The translations under genes and the position numbers were made by a program. A DNA stretch of 64,000 nucleotides from positions 4,898,001-4,962,000 of the forward strand of contig CM034133.1 in assembly GCA_019914995.1 (NCBI GenBank), given 5' to 3'. Numbering within the stretch: position 1 is the stretch's first letter; each line of letters starts with the position of its first letter. The notes beneath the pieces were generated by a model. The model searched no databases, was not told where the DNA came from, and was given only the letters and a program-made list of their open reading frames with translations. Shown piece after piece: positions 47,641 to 58,929 of the stretch. The stretch comes from Acanthochlamys bracteata (Eukaryota > Streptophyta > Magnoliopsida > Pandanales > Velloziaceae).

Positions 47641-48677
47641 TGTTGATTCTTCTGGAAGATCAATTCAAAAAAGGAGGAATGAATTGAGTTCTTAAATAAA
47701 TTTTTTTTAATTATAATATTCTTATAGACAGCAAATTTTCAATTTGCTGTGAGTAGACTATCTATATTAAGGTAAATATGCTAAAAAATTTACGTGGTTC
47801 GGCAACTCCTTTGACTACATCCACGGTCGCTCTATCACAAGAGCCAAAACTTAACAAGACTTTTAACAAACTACACAAACAAAAAAAAAGTGCTTCACCA
47901 AGCACACTTACTTTTTACGGTTTCTTCGCCAAGACTTTCTAGTCTACTAGACAACCTACTCTCTTGGCTGACAACCTAGTCTTCTTACAAAATTTAAAAC
48001 CTATTTTCAAACTCCAACCGAGCTCCTTTACCAAATGCACCCACCACTTTAACACACTACAGAAGAAAAGCACAGGATCTATCTCAAATTTAAATTAATA
48101 AAAGTTGTTTCAATTGAGATGATCAAACTTGTTGCTGAGGATATCATTTAGTAATGATCAGCAGCAGGATGTGTTTACTTCGCTTCAGAGGTTTTTGAAT
48201 AATATGATGTAGATTTGAATTTTAAGTTTCTACTTTATGTGTTACTTTTGTTCTACTACCTCTTTGCTACTTATAATGCTTTTCATCTAACAAGTGACTA
48301 ATTCTTCCCGCTGAAAAATTAATCCATTGGTGTCTCTGAGCAGCGGCGAATCATCAGGGCAGAGATAGGATATTTTCACTGGTGTATGTGTCTGCGGTAT
48401 CTTGAAATCGAAGCTTAAGTTGGAACTTTGTTGAGTAGAACCCGTTCCTCTATTTTATTTAATATAAGAAGGAATCTCATATAGTCAGTAGATCAACAAC
48501 TGGTTGTTTGGTGAGTGTGTCGACTTTGTTTTGACCCAGCTTACTTTTTCTCAGCTTGACGTAGGATAGACCTGCTTTTGCAAAACTTGATTACAACTTA
48601 TGAGTCCATCCTAAATCATAAACCATAATTTTTAATGTGTTGTTATCATCAAAATCAACTTCTAGAAGTTTCAAGAA
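47641..48677 (-). repeat. 5' LTR of the copia element
   Basis: The LTR aligns with 38749-40167 through blocks such as GTGGTTCGGCAA and CAAAACTTAACA. On its internal side TGGTATAAAAATAGG (minus strand) occupies the place of the primer-binding site. Confidence 0.85.
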
Positions 48678-49024
48678 AAACGTAAATTTTAAATGGAATA
48701 GAAGTAATGTGAAACCCACTACCAAATTTTTGCCGCTAAGATTAGAAGGCCATTAGGAGTGACCATAAGTGCAGGAAGGCAACAACTTTAAAAAAAGTAA
48801 CAAAGAGATTATAACTCTAATTTCTTCATGCATAGGGTACAGAAAGCCTCTCAGAGGCATTATGATTTATGTTAATTAGTAAAAAGTAAGTTTCATAAAA
48901 TCGAATTCGGTAAAACTGAGTTTCGTAAAAAATGGATTAGAGATACGTTAAGTAAGTTCGGGATAAACGAAAATATGAAACGAATTCGAACTTCAAATTT
49001 GGTAGGAGAAAGTAAGTTTCTTGC
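48678..49024. other. spacer between the copia element and a solo LTR
   Basis: About 340 bp follow the target duplication, with no recognised gene. Confidence 0.5.
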
Positions 49025-50441
49025 TGTAGTAAAATATGCAAAATGAACTCAAGTAGGGAAGAATGAATTGAGTTGATATTCTAAAAATTTGATTAACTGA
49101 AGTACCTACGAAAAGAAGTTACACAGTCAATTATGTTTATGATAGATGCTGCAGAGATACTAGGATAGTAGTTTTATAATAGATAAATTTAATAGTAAAT
49201 CAAAACTACTCAAAAGATTGACGTGGTTCAGAATAGCTCTTTGTCTTATCTCCATGGGTGCTATATCACAAGAGCTAAAGCTCTATTAATCTTTTAACAA
49301 GCTACGCTCACCAAGCAAAATATTTCACCAAACATATTTAGTTTTATGAGTTTTCTTACACCAGACAACTCTTCACAGCCTCTTGGACACACGTCCCCCT
49401 AAATGAATAGTTAGTCTTGTTACAAAGTCAATGACACCTACCAGGATCCTACCGACCACAAGTGATCCAAGCACTTATCTTCCAAATTACAGAAATTTAA
49501 ATAACATGAGTTAGGCACATGATCAATCCCAAAGTAAAACAAACTTAAAGTAAATAAGTTGGGATGATCAAAGGGTTGCCAGAAGATGTATTGAGAAAGT
49601 TGATTAGTAGCATAAGAACGTCTCTATTTTAAGAATTGAGTAATGCTTTTTCGTTCTTCTTTGAATTTCTCAATATTTTTCTTGTTCTTATGTTTTGCAC
49701 TTCTTCATCTTCCTATACCATCTTTACTTGTAGGGCTGAGCTTCTTTTTCCGTTGCAAATCTTCGCATTGAAGTCTTTCAATCAACAATCAATCTCGAGA
49801 AGACCTTTCCGTTGCAGTCTTTCCGTTCTTTGAAAATTGTTTTTGAAATGTCCATCAGTTTTCAAGTTAGCCCATGATTTCATTAAGCTAGTTTAGTGTA
49901 AGTTTTTCTATTAGCATTTCAATGCACCAGTTGAAAGAACTCAAAACTCTTGTCTAACCGTGGCTCACTTGCTCCAGTTGATATGATTTCTTTTATTTGA
50001 TGTGGACCACAACAACTTATTTCTTGCTTTCTGACATGGAGCTGTGTTGGATGGTGAATTTTCTCCGTGAATTCGTTGATTAGAATGACATTCTTCGCAT
50101 TTGCTAGTGAAGCTGTTGAATTGGCTTGACTTCTAGAGCTTGATATTCACCTTCATAACTTAAAGCTTGTGTTCTTCAATGGTTAGACTTTTGTTCTTCA
50201 CCTTTGTTAATACGCCTCATAAGGAATTTCACATATAGATAGCAATCAGATAGCTTGTTATTTTGTGGTTGTCTGTAAGTGAAAAGTCTCCTTATACTAT
50301 AACTAGTTTATTGTTTGCTAGGTATAGAATAAATTTTATTTATAGGATCCTGTAGACCTTGATCTTGTTTAATTCATATTAAATCATAAATTATAATTTT
50401 TAATTATTGTTATCATCAAAATTAATTTTGGAGTTCCAACA
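49025..50441 (-). repeat. solo LTR of the same copia family
   Basis: The segment runs from TGTAGTAAAATATGC to GAGTTCCAACA. It aligns end to end with the LTRs of the 38749-48677 element, including AATGAATTGAG, the TGACGTGGTTC block and the final AATCATAAATTATAATTTTT. Its length (1417 bp) matches the longer LTR. The flanks CTTGC and CGTGC suggest a decayed 5-bp duplication. No internal sequence adjoins it, so it probably arose by LTR-LTR recombination. Confidence 0.8.
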
Positions 50442-51295
50442 CGTGCAATTGAAACACACTTTGGCATCGAAGTTTTCTCTGGTGTGAATCTGCCATTTTT
50501 GTGTCGTTTGCCTCACAATAGACCCGCTCAAGAGACAGCATTGTCTTTAGCTTGGTAGGTTGCACAAGCACCATTCTCTGCAGCAACTACCATATTCTAT
50601 ACCAGCTGCTTCCTCCAGCCAGTTGTACCATTTCTGCAGTTAATAAGACGATGAGATACCGTATCCAGTAGGCGTGAGATATTCAGTTTGACCAAGAAAT
50701 TTAAGGCAGCCAGACTGCCTCGGCAAATTAGCAGTAATGGATGAAAATAATCAAAATGATATTAATGGTTCTTTAGTTTAACCATTGAAAATTTTGAAAT
50801 AAAATATGAGTACTACTTTAGATATTCCTCTTGGGTTCCCTATTATGTACCGTTTTGGTCTTCGGATTACACATCCGATGATCCCGACCGTATCATATTT
50901 AAGAAAGTACAAAATGGGTTACGTCTTAGGTATACGCAAGTTGCTCTTAAAATTGGTTTGATAAAGACTTGACTCTTTTAGTTCCATTGAATTTCTAATA
51001 AATGTCTCTGCTTCCTGCACGTTCCAGTCATTTTATTAGGAGCACTCTACAAAATTTGACTGCATACAATTCAAAATAAGATGTGCAGTAGCATTTTCAG
51101 CTTGGAAATATAGACTACATTGATGTCTTGGAAACAGAAGTCACATCTCGACGATGATATATAAGGGGAAAAAAGAACGTTCTGTTATGCCACGTACAGA
51201 AGAAAATATGCACCTTTGTTGATGATGCTTATTCTAGCTTATTATATGATAAAGAACTCTGAAGTAGCTGCACGCAAGACAAACATCTTATTTCC
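50442..51295. other. spacer downstream of the PR-10 gene
   Basis: About 50450-50740 is GC-richer and might contain a decayed exon, but no domain could be named. The final 100-150 bases before 51296 are the likely 3' untranslated region of the PR-10 gene. Confidence 0.4.
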
Positions 51296-51887
51296 TTAGG
51301 CATAAGCCTCAGGGTTGGCCTGGAGGTAAGCTTCGGCAGCCTTGACGGATCCGGTCATGGCCTCCTTCGCTTTGGCGATTTCCTCATCGGGGATCTGAAC
51401 TCCTGGGAGGTTTTTGAAGCTCAACTCTACCTTGAGGATGCTTCCACCGTCAGCACTAGACTCGACCTTCATGTGAGTGGTACCAGACTCGATCTTATCT
51501 CCGAGGCCGCCTCCTTCAACCAAGCTAGACTTAATCTCGAGCTTGTCCACGTCCAAGAAGTCAATGCGCTCCTTCACGAGGCTGAACGGCATTGCTGCAA
51601 ATATTCAAACCAGAGTTCTACATCAGGTTCCGCTCAAAAATCATTTATGTTAAAGCGTAGTGGCATTGAAAGATCCGCATAGCCGATCCTGATGACTTGT
51701 TATTGAACTAACCTGAAGAGAAATGGAGTTCCCTCGTACTTCCAATACCGCTGTCAGTTTTGTCAACCTTGCCTCCGACAATGATGTCAGGTAGAACCTT
51801 GGGGCCGAGTTCATGCCAATTGAGGACAAAAGCCATGAAAAGGCGAGTTGCGGCGACTGAGGAAGAGATCTCTATGCTCCAGCTCAT
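51296..51887 (-). CDS. PR-10 / Bet v 1 family pathogenesis-related protein
   Basis: This is a small cytosolic ligand-binding protein of the Bet v 1 fold, usually induced by pathogens or stress and binding hydrophobic ligands. Two exons are read on the minus strand, 51887-51713 and 51594-51296. The 118-bp GT-AG intron is in phase 1 after codon 58, the usual place for PR-10 genes. The product is 157 residues, the normal length. Residues 1-59 start MSWSIEISSSV and hold the loop DSGIGST (46-52), a weaker form of the GDGGxGS glycine loop. A PFSLVKERIDFLD block follows at 61-73. The C-terminal helix AKAKEAMTGSVKAAEAYLQ precedes the stop. It resembles asparagus AoPR1-type proteins more than birch Bet v 1, judged from memory. 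There is no signal peptide. A truncated relative lies at 58717-58822. Confidence 0.93.
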
Positions 51888-52005
51888 TGCTGTTTGTTCT
51901 TGTAGATGATCTACTTAGAGGATTGCTATGAGCTCTAAGAAGATATCAATCAAGAAGGCTTTGGTTTGCTTGTGTTGATGAGCTTCAGTGCTCCATTTGC
52001 ATGGG

Positions 52006-52014
52006 TTTATATAG
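52006..52014 (-). promoter_or_regulatory. TATA box of the PR-10 gene
   Basis: On the minus strand CTATATAAA lies 119 bases before the start codon, with GATTGG about 12 bases further upstream. A leader of about 85-90 bases with CATCAACACAAGC-type sequence would follow. The spacing fits a standard plant TATA promoter. Confidence 0.7.
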
Positions 52015-52945
52015 AGCTCCAATCAAGAGTGGTAGTTGTGCAGTTTGGTGTTAGGTATGAAACGGCTGACCTTTCCAATAAAGAACACAGAACGAACGAC
52101 TCAACTCCATGACTTCTATGACTTGGAATCACGCAAAGCGGAAAATTATTTATGTGAGATACAATTGGGCACATTTACAGACAAGGATTTCCAATAATGT
52201 CTGAACAAAGTAAGGCATGCAGCGCGCTTCGAAAGAGAAGGCAAAGTTTCGAATTTGGAGAAAAATCAAAGACGCAATAAGTATCGGGTGTGGTTAGCAC
52301 GTTCACTCATTCACCGTCGTTAGCACGTTATGCCATTAGGACGCTCATGACCGAACAATGACTCAAAACAAGTACTGCCCATAATAATCTTAGATATACA
52401 AAACATAGTTGGTAGGGCACAACATGAATATATATATATAAATTTAAGTTCATAAGAACTGATCACATGACCACATGATAGCAGTTAGATCGTTGACAAA
52501 GAACAAACAATGCAATTGGGAATATGAAGTTTCCATCTAAACCGTACTCCCTAATTACATTTGCAGAGAGAGTTGAATTTTAATCCGTATGGATGAAATG
52601 TAGTTTAAATTATGATCCAAAACTTTCGAATTTGAAAGCAAGAAATATCATTGAACTTTTGTTTTATCACAAAAAAACTACTTTTATTAAGGACTTCAGG
52701 CATGTTTGGAAGAAATTTTTTCTCTCAATTTTTTATTTTATACTTTTCAATAAAATTTTTAAAATATTTTACAAAATTTTTTTAAAATTTAGAAGTACAG
52801 AAAAAATTTACGTACTGAAATTTTCATATGAACTTAAATAGAAACTATTATAATACTATATATAATAATGTATAAGAAAAGTCATTATTTATCGAGGATC
52901 ACAAATTTAACTACATATTAAAAGATTACAATCATACTCTCAACA
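52015..52945. other. PR-10 upstream region and AT-rich spacer
   Basis: The first few hundred bases are the likely promoter, without elements I can assign firmly. A copy of the AT-rich repeat lies at about 52695-52850 (starting GGCATGTTTGGAAG), and a TA run lies at about 52429-52440. Confidence 0.45.
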
Positions 52946-54722
52946 CACTACTACATTAAACAGCTTACCGACTGATGAAAGAAGTCGGTAATTGATCTAA
53001 TTCAGTTGGTAAAACTAAATACCGACTGACATATATACAGTCGGTAAATAGTCGGCAAATCCAGGTCGATAAACTATTTGTCGATTGATTAATGCGATTA
53101 GTCGGTATTGTACAGTAAATTACCGACGGATATCTTTATCGCAAAGTACCGACTACTGTCGCTATCGGTAAACTTACCGACACACATTTAGTCGGTACAT
53201 TATCGACTAAATTCTACTGAAAATGTTAGTCGGCATATACGGACTGCTTCTTCGGTCGGTATTTATCGACCACAGGTTTAGTCGGTACTTACCGACCACT
53301 AGTGTAGACGGTATTTATCGACTGCACGTGCAGTCGGCAGTTGCCGACTGCTTAGTAGTCGGTAACTGCCGACTGATTCTGTTGTCGGTATGGTTGTGTT
53401 AGATTAGTTGCAAAATAGCGACTACTATATTGGTCGGTATCTCGTCTTCACACAGGACTTAGTCCAATATGACCAACACCAGCCAAATGATTCCTAAATG
53501 TAATGATTGTTGCATGCTAGGATGATTAACCAGCAACCAGATAAGCAACATCCAGCAAGTACAAATTCACTTCCAACTGCAGAAAGTTTTTTGCATACAA
53601 CAACCAGAAATGAAATTTCATCCAGACAGCCATCATTTGATCCAAACAACCAACAAATACAATAATTATTCAACAGATTAACACAACTATTTATCAGACA
53701 GCCAGCATTTGATCACATACAAAAAAATTTCAGTATTTACTCAACAGATTAACAAACAGATTCAATTTGATTCGAAGACGGATGAAAGGGAGGGGAGCTC
53801 ACCAGCAAACAACTGCAGAACAGCCGACGAGCGGAGCGGCTCTTTCCGGCAGACTGCAGATTAGCAGGAGCAAATTCGGTAACCAATTCTTCAATTGTCA
53901 GCGAAATTTCTTCGTTATGAGCGTCGGACGAAAGAATTCCGGCGAGATGAAGCGGGAAGGGAACGGCTGCGGCGAGGGAACGGCTCCGGCGAAATGCGAA
54001 CAAGGGCTACGCGGGGAAGAAATGAGTAGGTTCTGATTTGATCGGGTTCATTAAGACAGATTATCGACTGAAAATATTAGTCGACAACTGTACCAAATAC
54101 CGACTACCAAAATAATACAGTCGGCACTTAAAACACTACCGACTGTTTCCTTGTTCAGTTGGCAATTAAAAACTACCGACTACAATAGCCGCCAGTCGGG
54201 AACATGTTAAAATAGTTACCGACATGGTGCAACTTGTCAGTCGGCCATTTTCAGATTTTCTGAATACTATAATCTAGTCCGTAATTTATAAATTACCCAC
54301 TGAGCGCTTTAGTCGGTAAGTGTTAGTCGCTAATGGTCTTTTTAGTAGTTAAGCCGACCAGCTAACCGTAGTCAGTAGTTTATAAATTACCGACTAGGTG
54401 GCACCTCAGTCGGTAATTTATAACAACTACCGACTGATCATAAAGACATTCGGTAATGGTCTTTTTAGTAGTTAAGCCGACCAGCTAATCATAGTCGGTA
54501 GCTTATAACAATTACCGACTGGGTGGCCTCTCAGTCGGTAACTTATAACAGCTACCGACTGAGTCGGTAATTTATGTAATTACTGACTGTAATCGTATTC
54601 AGTCGTTAGTCTTTTTCAATTTACCGATTGAAATAATGTTAGTCGGTAATTGATAAAATTAGCGACTGAACTTCTTTGGTCGGTGATATATTCAGTTGGT
54701 AATGGCTAATTTTGTAGTAGTG
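52946..54722. mobile_element. nonautonomous CACTA (En/Spm-type) transposon
   Basis: The 1777-bp element starts CACTACTACATTAAACAGC and ends GGCTAATTTTGTAGTAGTG, so both termini read CACTACTACA with continuing similarity. The flanks ACA and ACG fit a 3-bp target duplication with one change. Dense subterminal arrays of ACCGACT and AGTCGGTA in both orientations fill about 52975-53420 and 54050-54700, as expected for transposase-binding repeats of this superfamily. There is no transposase. The core at about 53760-54040 is GC-rich and open on both strands, unlike the rest. It may be captured host sequence. Confidence 0.9.
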
Positions 54723-54897
54723 ACGTGTGTCTCTATTCAGCAGTACCGCGTCTAATTATTATCCTCTAATCTCTAAATTATTTCGGTAAGGCCAAAGAAA
54801 AAAATATGAGCCCAGTTTCAGTAAGGTAAAACAATATAATATCTAATTAAGATAACTAATACATTAAGTAGGTGTTGTAGTCTATCTGTATGTTGCA
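54723..54897. other. short AT-rich spacer
   Basis: Nothing recognisable lies between the CACTA end and the tandem duplication. Confidence 0.5.
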
Positions 54898-55690
54898 GAT
54901 ATAATGATAGATCATATTAGATTCTATTAAGTTACGAATCATCCTATACCGACTTAGTTTCTAGTAAAAAATACGAAAATATAAAATTAAAGTAATATCA
55001 TGTAGCACTTTCGAAGATATATATTATATATATATACGGGTGGATTATGTGCACATTGTGCACATTGAATCACAGCCGTCGGATCAAGATACGACGGCTG
55101 TGATTCACACAGGAGAGAAAAAATACAGTTGTCTGGCCGAAGGGCACGCTCGTTATTTTGCATACCCTTCAGCTAGGAAAGTTAATTTTTTTTTTTTTTT
55201 CATTTCACGTTCGCGAACTCGCTCGCTCACTCTTCTTCTCCGCCCGAGCAATCGCCTCCCGAACTATTTGGAGACAGATCTGGGTGAGAGATCTGCTCGA
55301 TATAATGATAGATCATATTAGATTCTATTAAGTTGCGAATCATCCTATACCGACTCAATTTCTAGTAAAGAAATACGATAGTATAAAATAATATTATGTA
55401 GCACTTTCGAAGCTATATATATATGTGGGTGGGTTATGTGCACATTGTGCACTGTTCGTGCACATCGAATCGATCCGACGGCTGTGATTCACGCAGGAGA
55501 GAAGAAATGCAGTTGTCTGGCCGAAGGGCACGCTCGTCATTTCGCGTGCCCTTCAGCCATGCAAGTTAAAATTATTATTATTATTTAGTTTTGCGTTTGC
55601 GAGTTCGCTCGCCGCTCGCTCTTCGTCTCTGCTCGAGCAGTCGCCTCCCGATCGATTTGGAGATAGATCTAGATGAGAGATCTGCTCGAA
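54898..55690. repeat. 401-bp tandem duplication
   Basis: Units begin GATATAATGATAGATC at 54898 and 55299. They share in order ATTCTATTAAGTT, CATCCTATACCGACT, GTAGCACTTTCGAAG, a TA run, GTGCACATTGTGCAC, CGACGGCTGTGATTCAC and GTTGTCTGGCCGAAGGGCAC. They end near GAGAGATCTGCTCGA. The units differ moderately, including in a T run against ATT repeats. The unit could be a repeated element of unknown type; no coding domain is seen. Confidence 0.85.
55066..55107. repeat. perfect 16-bp inverted repeat
   Basis: TGAATCACAGCCGTCG (55066-55081) is exactly complementary to CGACGGCTGTGATTCA (55092-55107), with a 10-base loop. In the second 401-bp unit only the right arm is kept well. Confidence 0.9.
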
Positions 55691-56060
55691 ACAGATTTAC
55701 GAACGACGTAGAGGAGCAGCAGCAGGATCGGAGACAGATCTGCGAGAGATCTGCTCGATTCGAGAGAGAGCAGCACGAGATCGGCTAAAGACTGGCCAGA
55801 GAACTCAAATCAAGAACGAAGATCGGCAGAGAGGAGAGATCTGCCGATCGAAAATAGATCTGCGAAAGATCTGCACGATTTGAGAGAGAGCAGTGCGAGA
55901 TCTGTCGAAGACTGGTCTAAAAAATCAGTCGAAGACGATACTGGCCGACAAAGAGCCGCACCGCGAGAGTAGTAGAAGATCCGATTCGCCAGAGCGAGAG
56001 CGAAACATCTGGAAAAAAAAAAAAAGATCTCGTAAAAGAATGAGAACGAAAGCAGAACAA
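55691..56060. repeat. GATCTGC-rich degenerate repeats
   Basis: The sequence continues with repeated GAGATCTGCTCGATT and AGATCTGCGA motifs at irregular spacing, which extend the end of the 401-bp unit. An A run of 13 lies at about 56014. Reading frames here are Arg/Glu/Ser-rich products of the repeats and are not credible genes. Confidence 0.5.
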
Positions 56061-58716
56061 AAAATAAATAAGTAGTTAATTAAGCTAAACTAAATTAATT
56101 AAGTTAATGAATGGATTAAGTCTGCAATGGGGGTACAAGTTCATTGAAGTCTGCAAGCATAATAGTATATACTTTGAAACATCAGCAAGGTATTAATAAT
56201 GGACTTCTTGATTGAGCTTCTAAAGGTCTGGAAAAGGTGATGTTTTGCGTTGCGTTTGAGGTCTTCTCTATTTCCATTTCAATCTTTTATTACATTTTAT
56301 TGTAATAACGATATTCAAAATTTTAATAATATAGATAAATTATACAACAAAAAATTTATATATATATATATAATTTCATTTATTTTTAACTAAAAATAAA
56401 TTATCTTAAAAACTCATTAAATAAATTTACTTTTAAAAAGGAAATCTGATTTAAAGCAATTCTAAATTATGCTTGGCAGCAGCCCGCAAACATTACAAGG
56501 CACTACATATGTAGACCGTGAAAAGAGCAGCTTTAACCTGTGTAGTCATTGGATATAGCCATCATATGCATACAACCAAAATTGCTCAGCGGGGAGGTAA
56601 CTCATATCCTTAAATTGAGTTATTAACAAAATCACCGATTTAGAGTTTGTAGTACCATGCGCTCGCAATCAAGATTATAGTACAAATTGACGAGAGTTGG
56701 ATGAGTGGAAACAAGAAGATGAAGGAAAAAATTGAAATGATCAGCACAAGAGATGGAGAGATCTAACAAAAAATTGATCGCAAGAGGGATCAATATAAAC
56801 TAGAATGGAATTGAGCTGATTGCAAATATATAAACTGTTGTAATTTTGCTAACTTACCTAAAACAAAAAAGATAATTCACATGTCCATTTGATAAGCCAC
56901 ACGGCTGATCTCAGGAAAGCACCAAATATCTATCCGTTTTCAAAAGCTGAGCGACTTATCTCAGAAAACACCAAATTGTTGGTGCTTTCTGAATTTGGGT
57001 GCAGAATACGGCCCAATCAGGCCTAAATCAACAACCATCATAAATATAATACAATGAACTAATAAATTCAAACCACCAAAAATTCATAAAATATAATAGT
57101 TAAAGGTTACCAAAAATCAATTAGTATAATGGAAACTCGATATACAATCTAAAGTAAATACCAACAACAACTTCAAAGACAAATACAAGATGGGTACAAT
57201 GACAAATACATCTTCTTCGAAGATATAGGGCTAGCTATAAGAAACAGAATAAGGTACGCAAAATATACCATCTAACTGTCAATCTGATATACTATGGTAG
57301 GTCTACTGAAATCCTCCTTTTTCTTTAAAATATTTGATGGACACTAGTGAAAAAAGAAGTGAAAGCGGTCTTACTAAGGTGAAAATTCTATAATACACCA
57401 TTAAAATAACTAATGTATACTTTAGCTAAATGTCATTATTCTATACGGAATAGATGCAATAATAGAGTGAAGCCAAATCTTATCAAGTTTTGGATCGTCT
57501 CATACAGATCCTGTCCATAGAACAAGATTGAGATGTTAGAATCCAAACTCTAATTCTTATTTGATTTGCATTTTATTATACCAATTTCTCAATTCTTATA
57601 TAGTGGAAAGTGGTCCATAAAAGTGACTATTATAAGATAAATAAACACTTAGTAGTGAAAAGAGTGTAATACCATACTATCAAGATAGATTTCACTCACA
57701 TATATGCAAACCATGTACAACTCGGGTGTCCAAGCTCTCATGTAGCCCATCAAGACTCCTACCAATCGGGGTATCGATCCAGATGAGTTTGTGGAAATCC
57801 ACCCTGCCCCTCCCCTCCATCCCGCACCCAAAACAAAAAATAGGCTCTATGTAAGTTTATGTCCATTTGCAAGCTCCGTTGCACATCCATTGAGAGTTTG
57901 AACTTATCTTCTGATTCACCCTGCCTGTCTCTACACAAAGGAGGTGTTAGTAGACAAGGAAATATTAAGACTTCAAGTTTATTAACTTTTATTAACTTTA
58001 TTTTTAGTAATATTTTATTAACTTTATTTAAATTATTAATATATACAATATTTTAAATTATAAAATTTTGTTATTATTTATATTTTTAAATTAAAATTTT
58101 TAAAGTAAATAAAGTATTTTTAATTCAAAAAATATTTTTTTGAATACTTTTGAACAATACCTTTGCATGATTCGGACTTGAAGAAGAGATCATAATGTCT
58201 TTATGGTTCTCTCATGATTAACGAGTCAGTTACGATTATTTTAAAAAATTTGCTTTTAATGAAACATATTTCCATATTATGTTCTTCTAATTTTAACAGC
58301 TTTTTATAAAAGTTTTTTGCTTACAAATATAAAAATATTGTTTTATATATTAAATATCTTATGTATAATATATGCATATTTTTTGAATTATTTTAAAAAT
58401 TAAAGTACTATATTAACTTTTTTTAAATAAGAAATTAAATAAAAAATAATTAAGTATAAGTGATCAAAGTGCTGACAGTCGAAGTATCTCGAGGCAGAGG
58501 GAGGCAGGCTTGTTTATTAATTCATCAAAGTTTTTATAAATTTATCTTTAATATAAAATAAATAAATGCATTTAAATAAATTATTTAAGTAAAATTTTAT
58601 TATTTAAAAGTTAAATTTGATATTAATACAAAATAAAATATATTTTTTATTAAATATTTTTAATTAAATATATTTTTTTAAAATAAGTTTAATCGAAAGT
58701 AAACATGCCTAAATAT
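56061..58716. other. spacer without recognised gene
   Basis: The sequence is AT-rich with an AT run at about 56358-56372. Copies related to the AT-rich repeat family lie at about 57990-58170 and 58540-58700. The small frame at 57649-57831 (minus) is Gly/Trp-rich but matches no family I know. Confidence 0.4.
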
Positions 58717-58822
58717 AGAAATTGCTCGAGCGAAGAAGGTCATGACCGGATCCGAAGGTTGCCGAAGCTTATCTGTAGCCAACCTTTAGGCTTATGCCTA
58801 AGAAAATATGATGCTCGTCATC
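58717..58822 (+). pseudogene. PR-10 pseudogene fragment (3' end)
   Basis: About 106 bp align with the last codons and the start of the 3' untranslated region of the gene at 51296-51887, here on the opposite strand. Shared blocks are CATGACCGGATCCG, GCCGAAGCTTA, GCCAACC and GGCTTATGCCTAAG, followed by AAATA and GATG. The copy has a deletion next to GGATCCG that shifts the frame, and it lacks everything upstream. It is an inactive remnant of a second PR-10 copy, cut next to LTR-retrotransposon sequence. Confidence 0.85.
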
Positions 58823-58929
58823 CACGGGATAGATAATTCCTTTCACGGATGTAAAGTCGTCTCTTACGCTACAGACAATCTCCTTCTTCGTAGAGCATAA
58901 TTTTTGTCTAAGCTTTAGCTCTAATGCCG
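58823..58929 (-). other. retrotransposon leader-like sequence next to the LTR
   Basis: On the minus strand, CGGCATTAGAGC directly follows the LTR end at 58930. It looks like a decayed TGGTATCAGAGC primer-binding site. About 95 bases of unassigned sequence follow before the PR-10 fragment. This suggests that the LTR also had internal sequence on this side, as in a tandem or recombined pair. Confidence 0.4.

Larger units (their letters stand above)
38749..48677 (-). mobile_element. Ty1/copia retrotransposon, Sirevirus type, with extra 3' coding region
   Basis: This 9.9-kb minus-strand element is bounded by long LTRs (47641-48677 upstream, 38749-40167 downstream). It is flanked by a perfect 5-bp duplication AAAAC (38744-38748 and 48678-48682). 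In transcription order: a degenerate primer-binding site at about 47625-47640 and Gag (about 46700-47578, starting MANIIPVAFE). A CCHC-like knuckle (NKLGHFKNEC) follows near 46740-46780. Next come integrase (about 44500-45500; MHMDLFEPFRTTSL, VDDYSRFCWVFFL), reverse transcriptase (about 43080-44200) and RNase H (42807-43076; LYTYADADFDG, AMSTIEAEYVAA). An additional coding region lies at about 40740-42240, before the polypurine tract AAAAAGGGGAGA (about 40168-40180). The domain order is that of copia. Long LTRs plus the extra 3' region suggest Sirevirus. It is broken in many places, and the LTRs are clearly diverged, so it is old. Confidence 0.9.

Noticed and set aside
53749-54036. Overlapping plus and minus frames in the CACTA core as genes
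   Set aside because: Both strands are open because the core is GC-rich. No domain is visible and neither frame has supporting signals.
55040-56075. Arg/Ser/Glu-rich frames at 55040-55321, 55591-55788 and 55893-56075
   Set aside because: They arise from the 401-bp and GATCTGC repeats and do not resemble known proteins.
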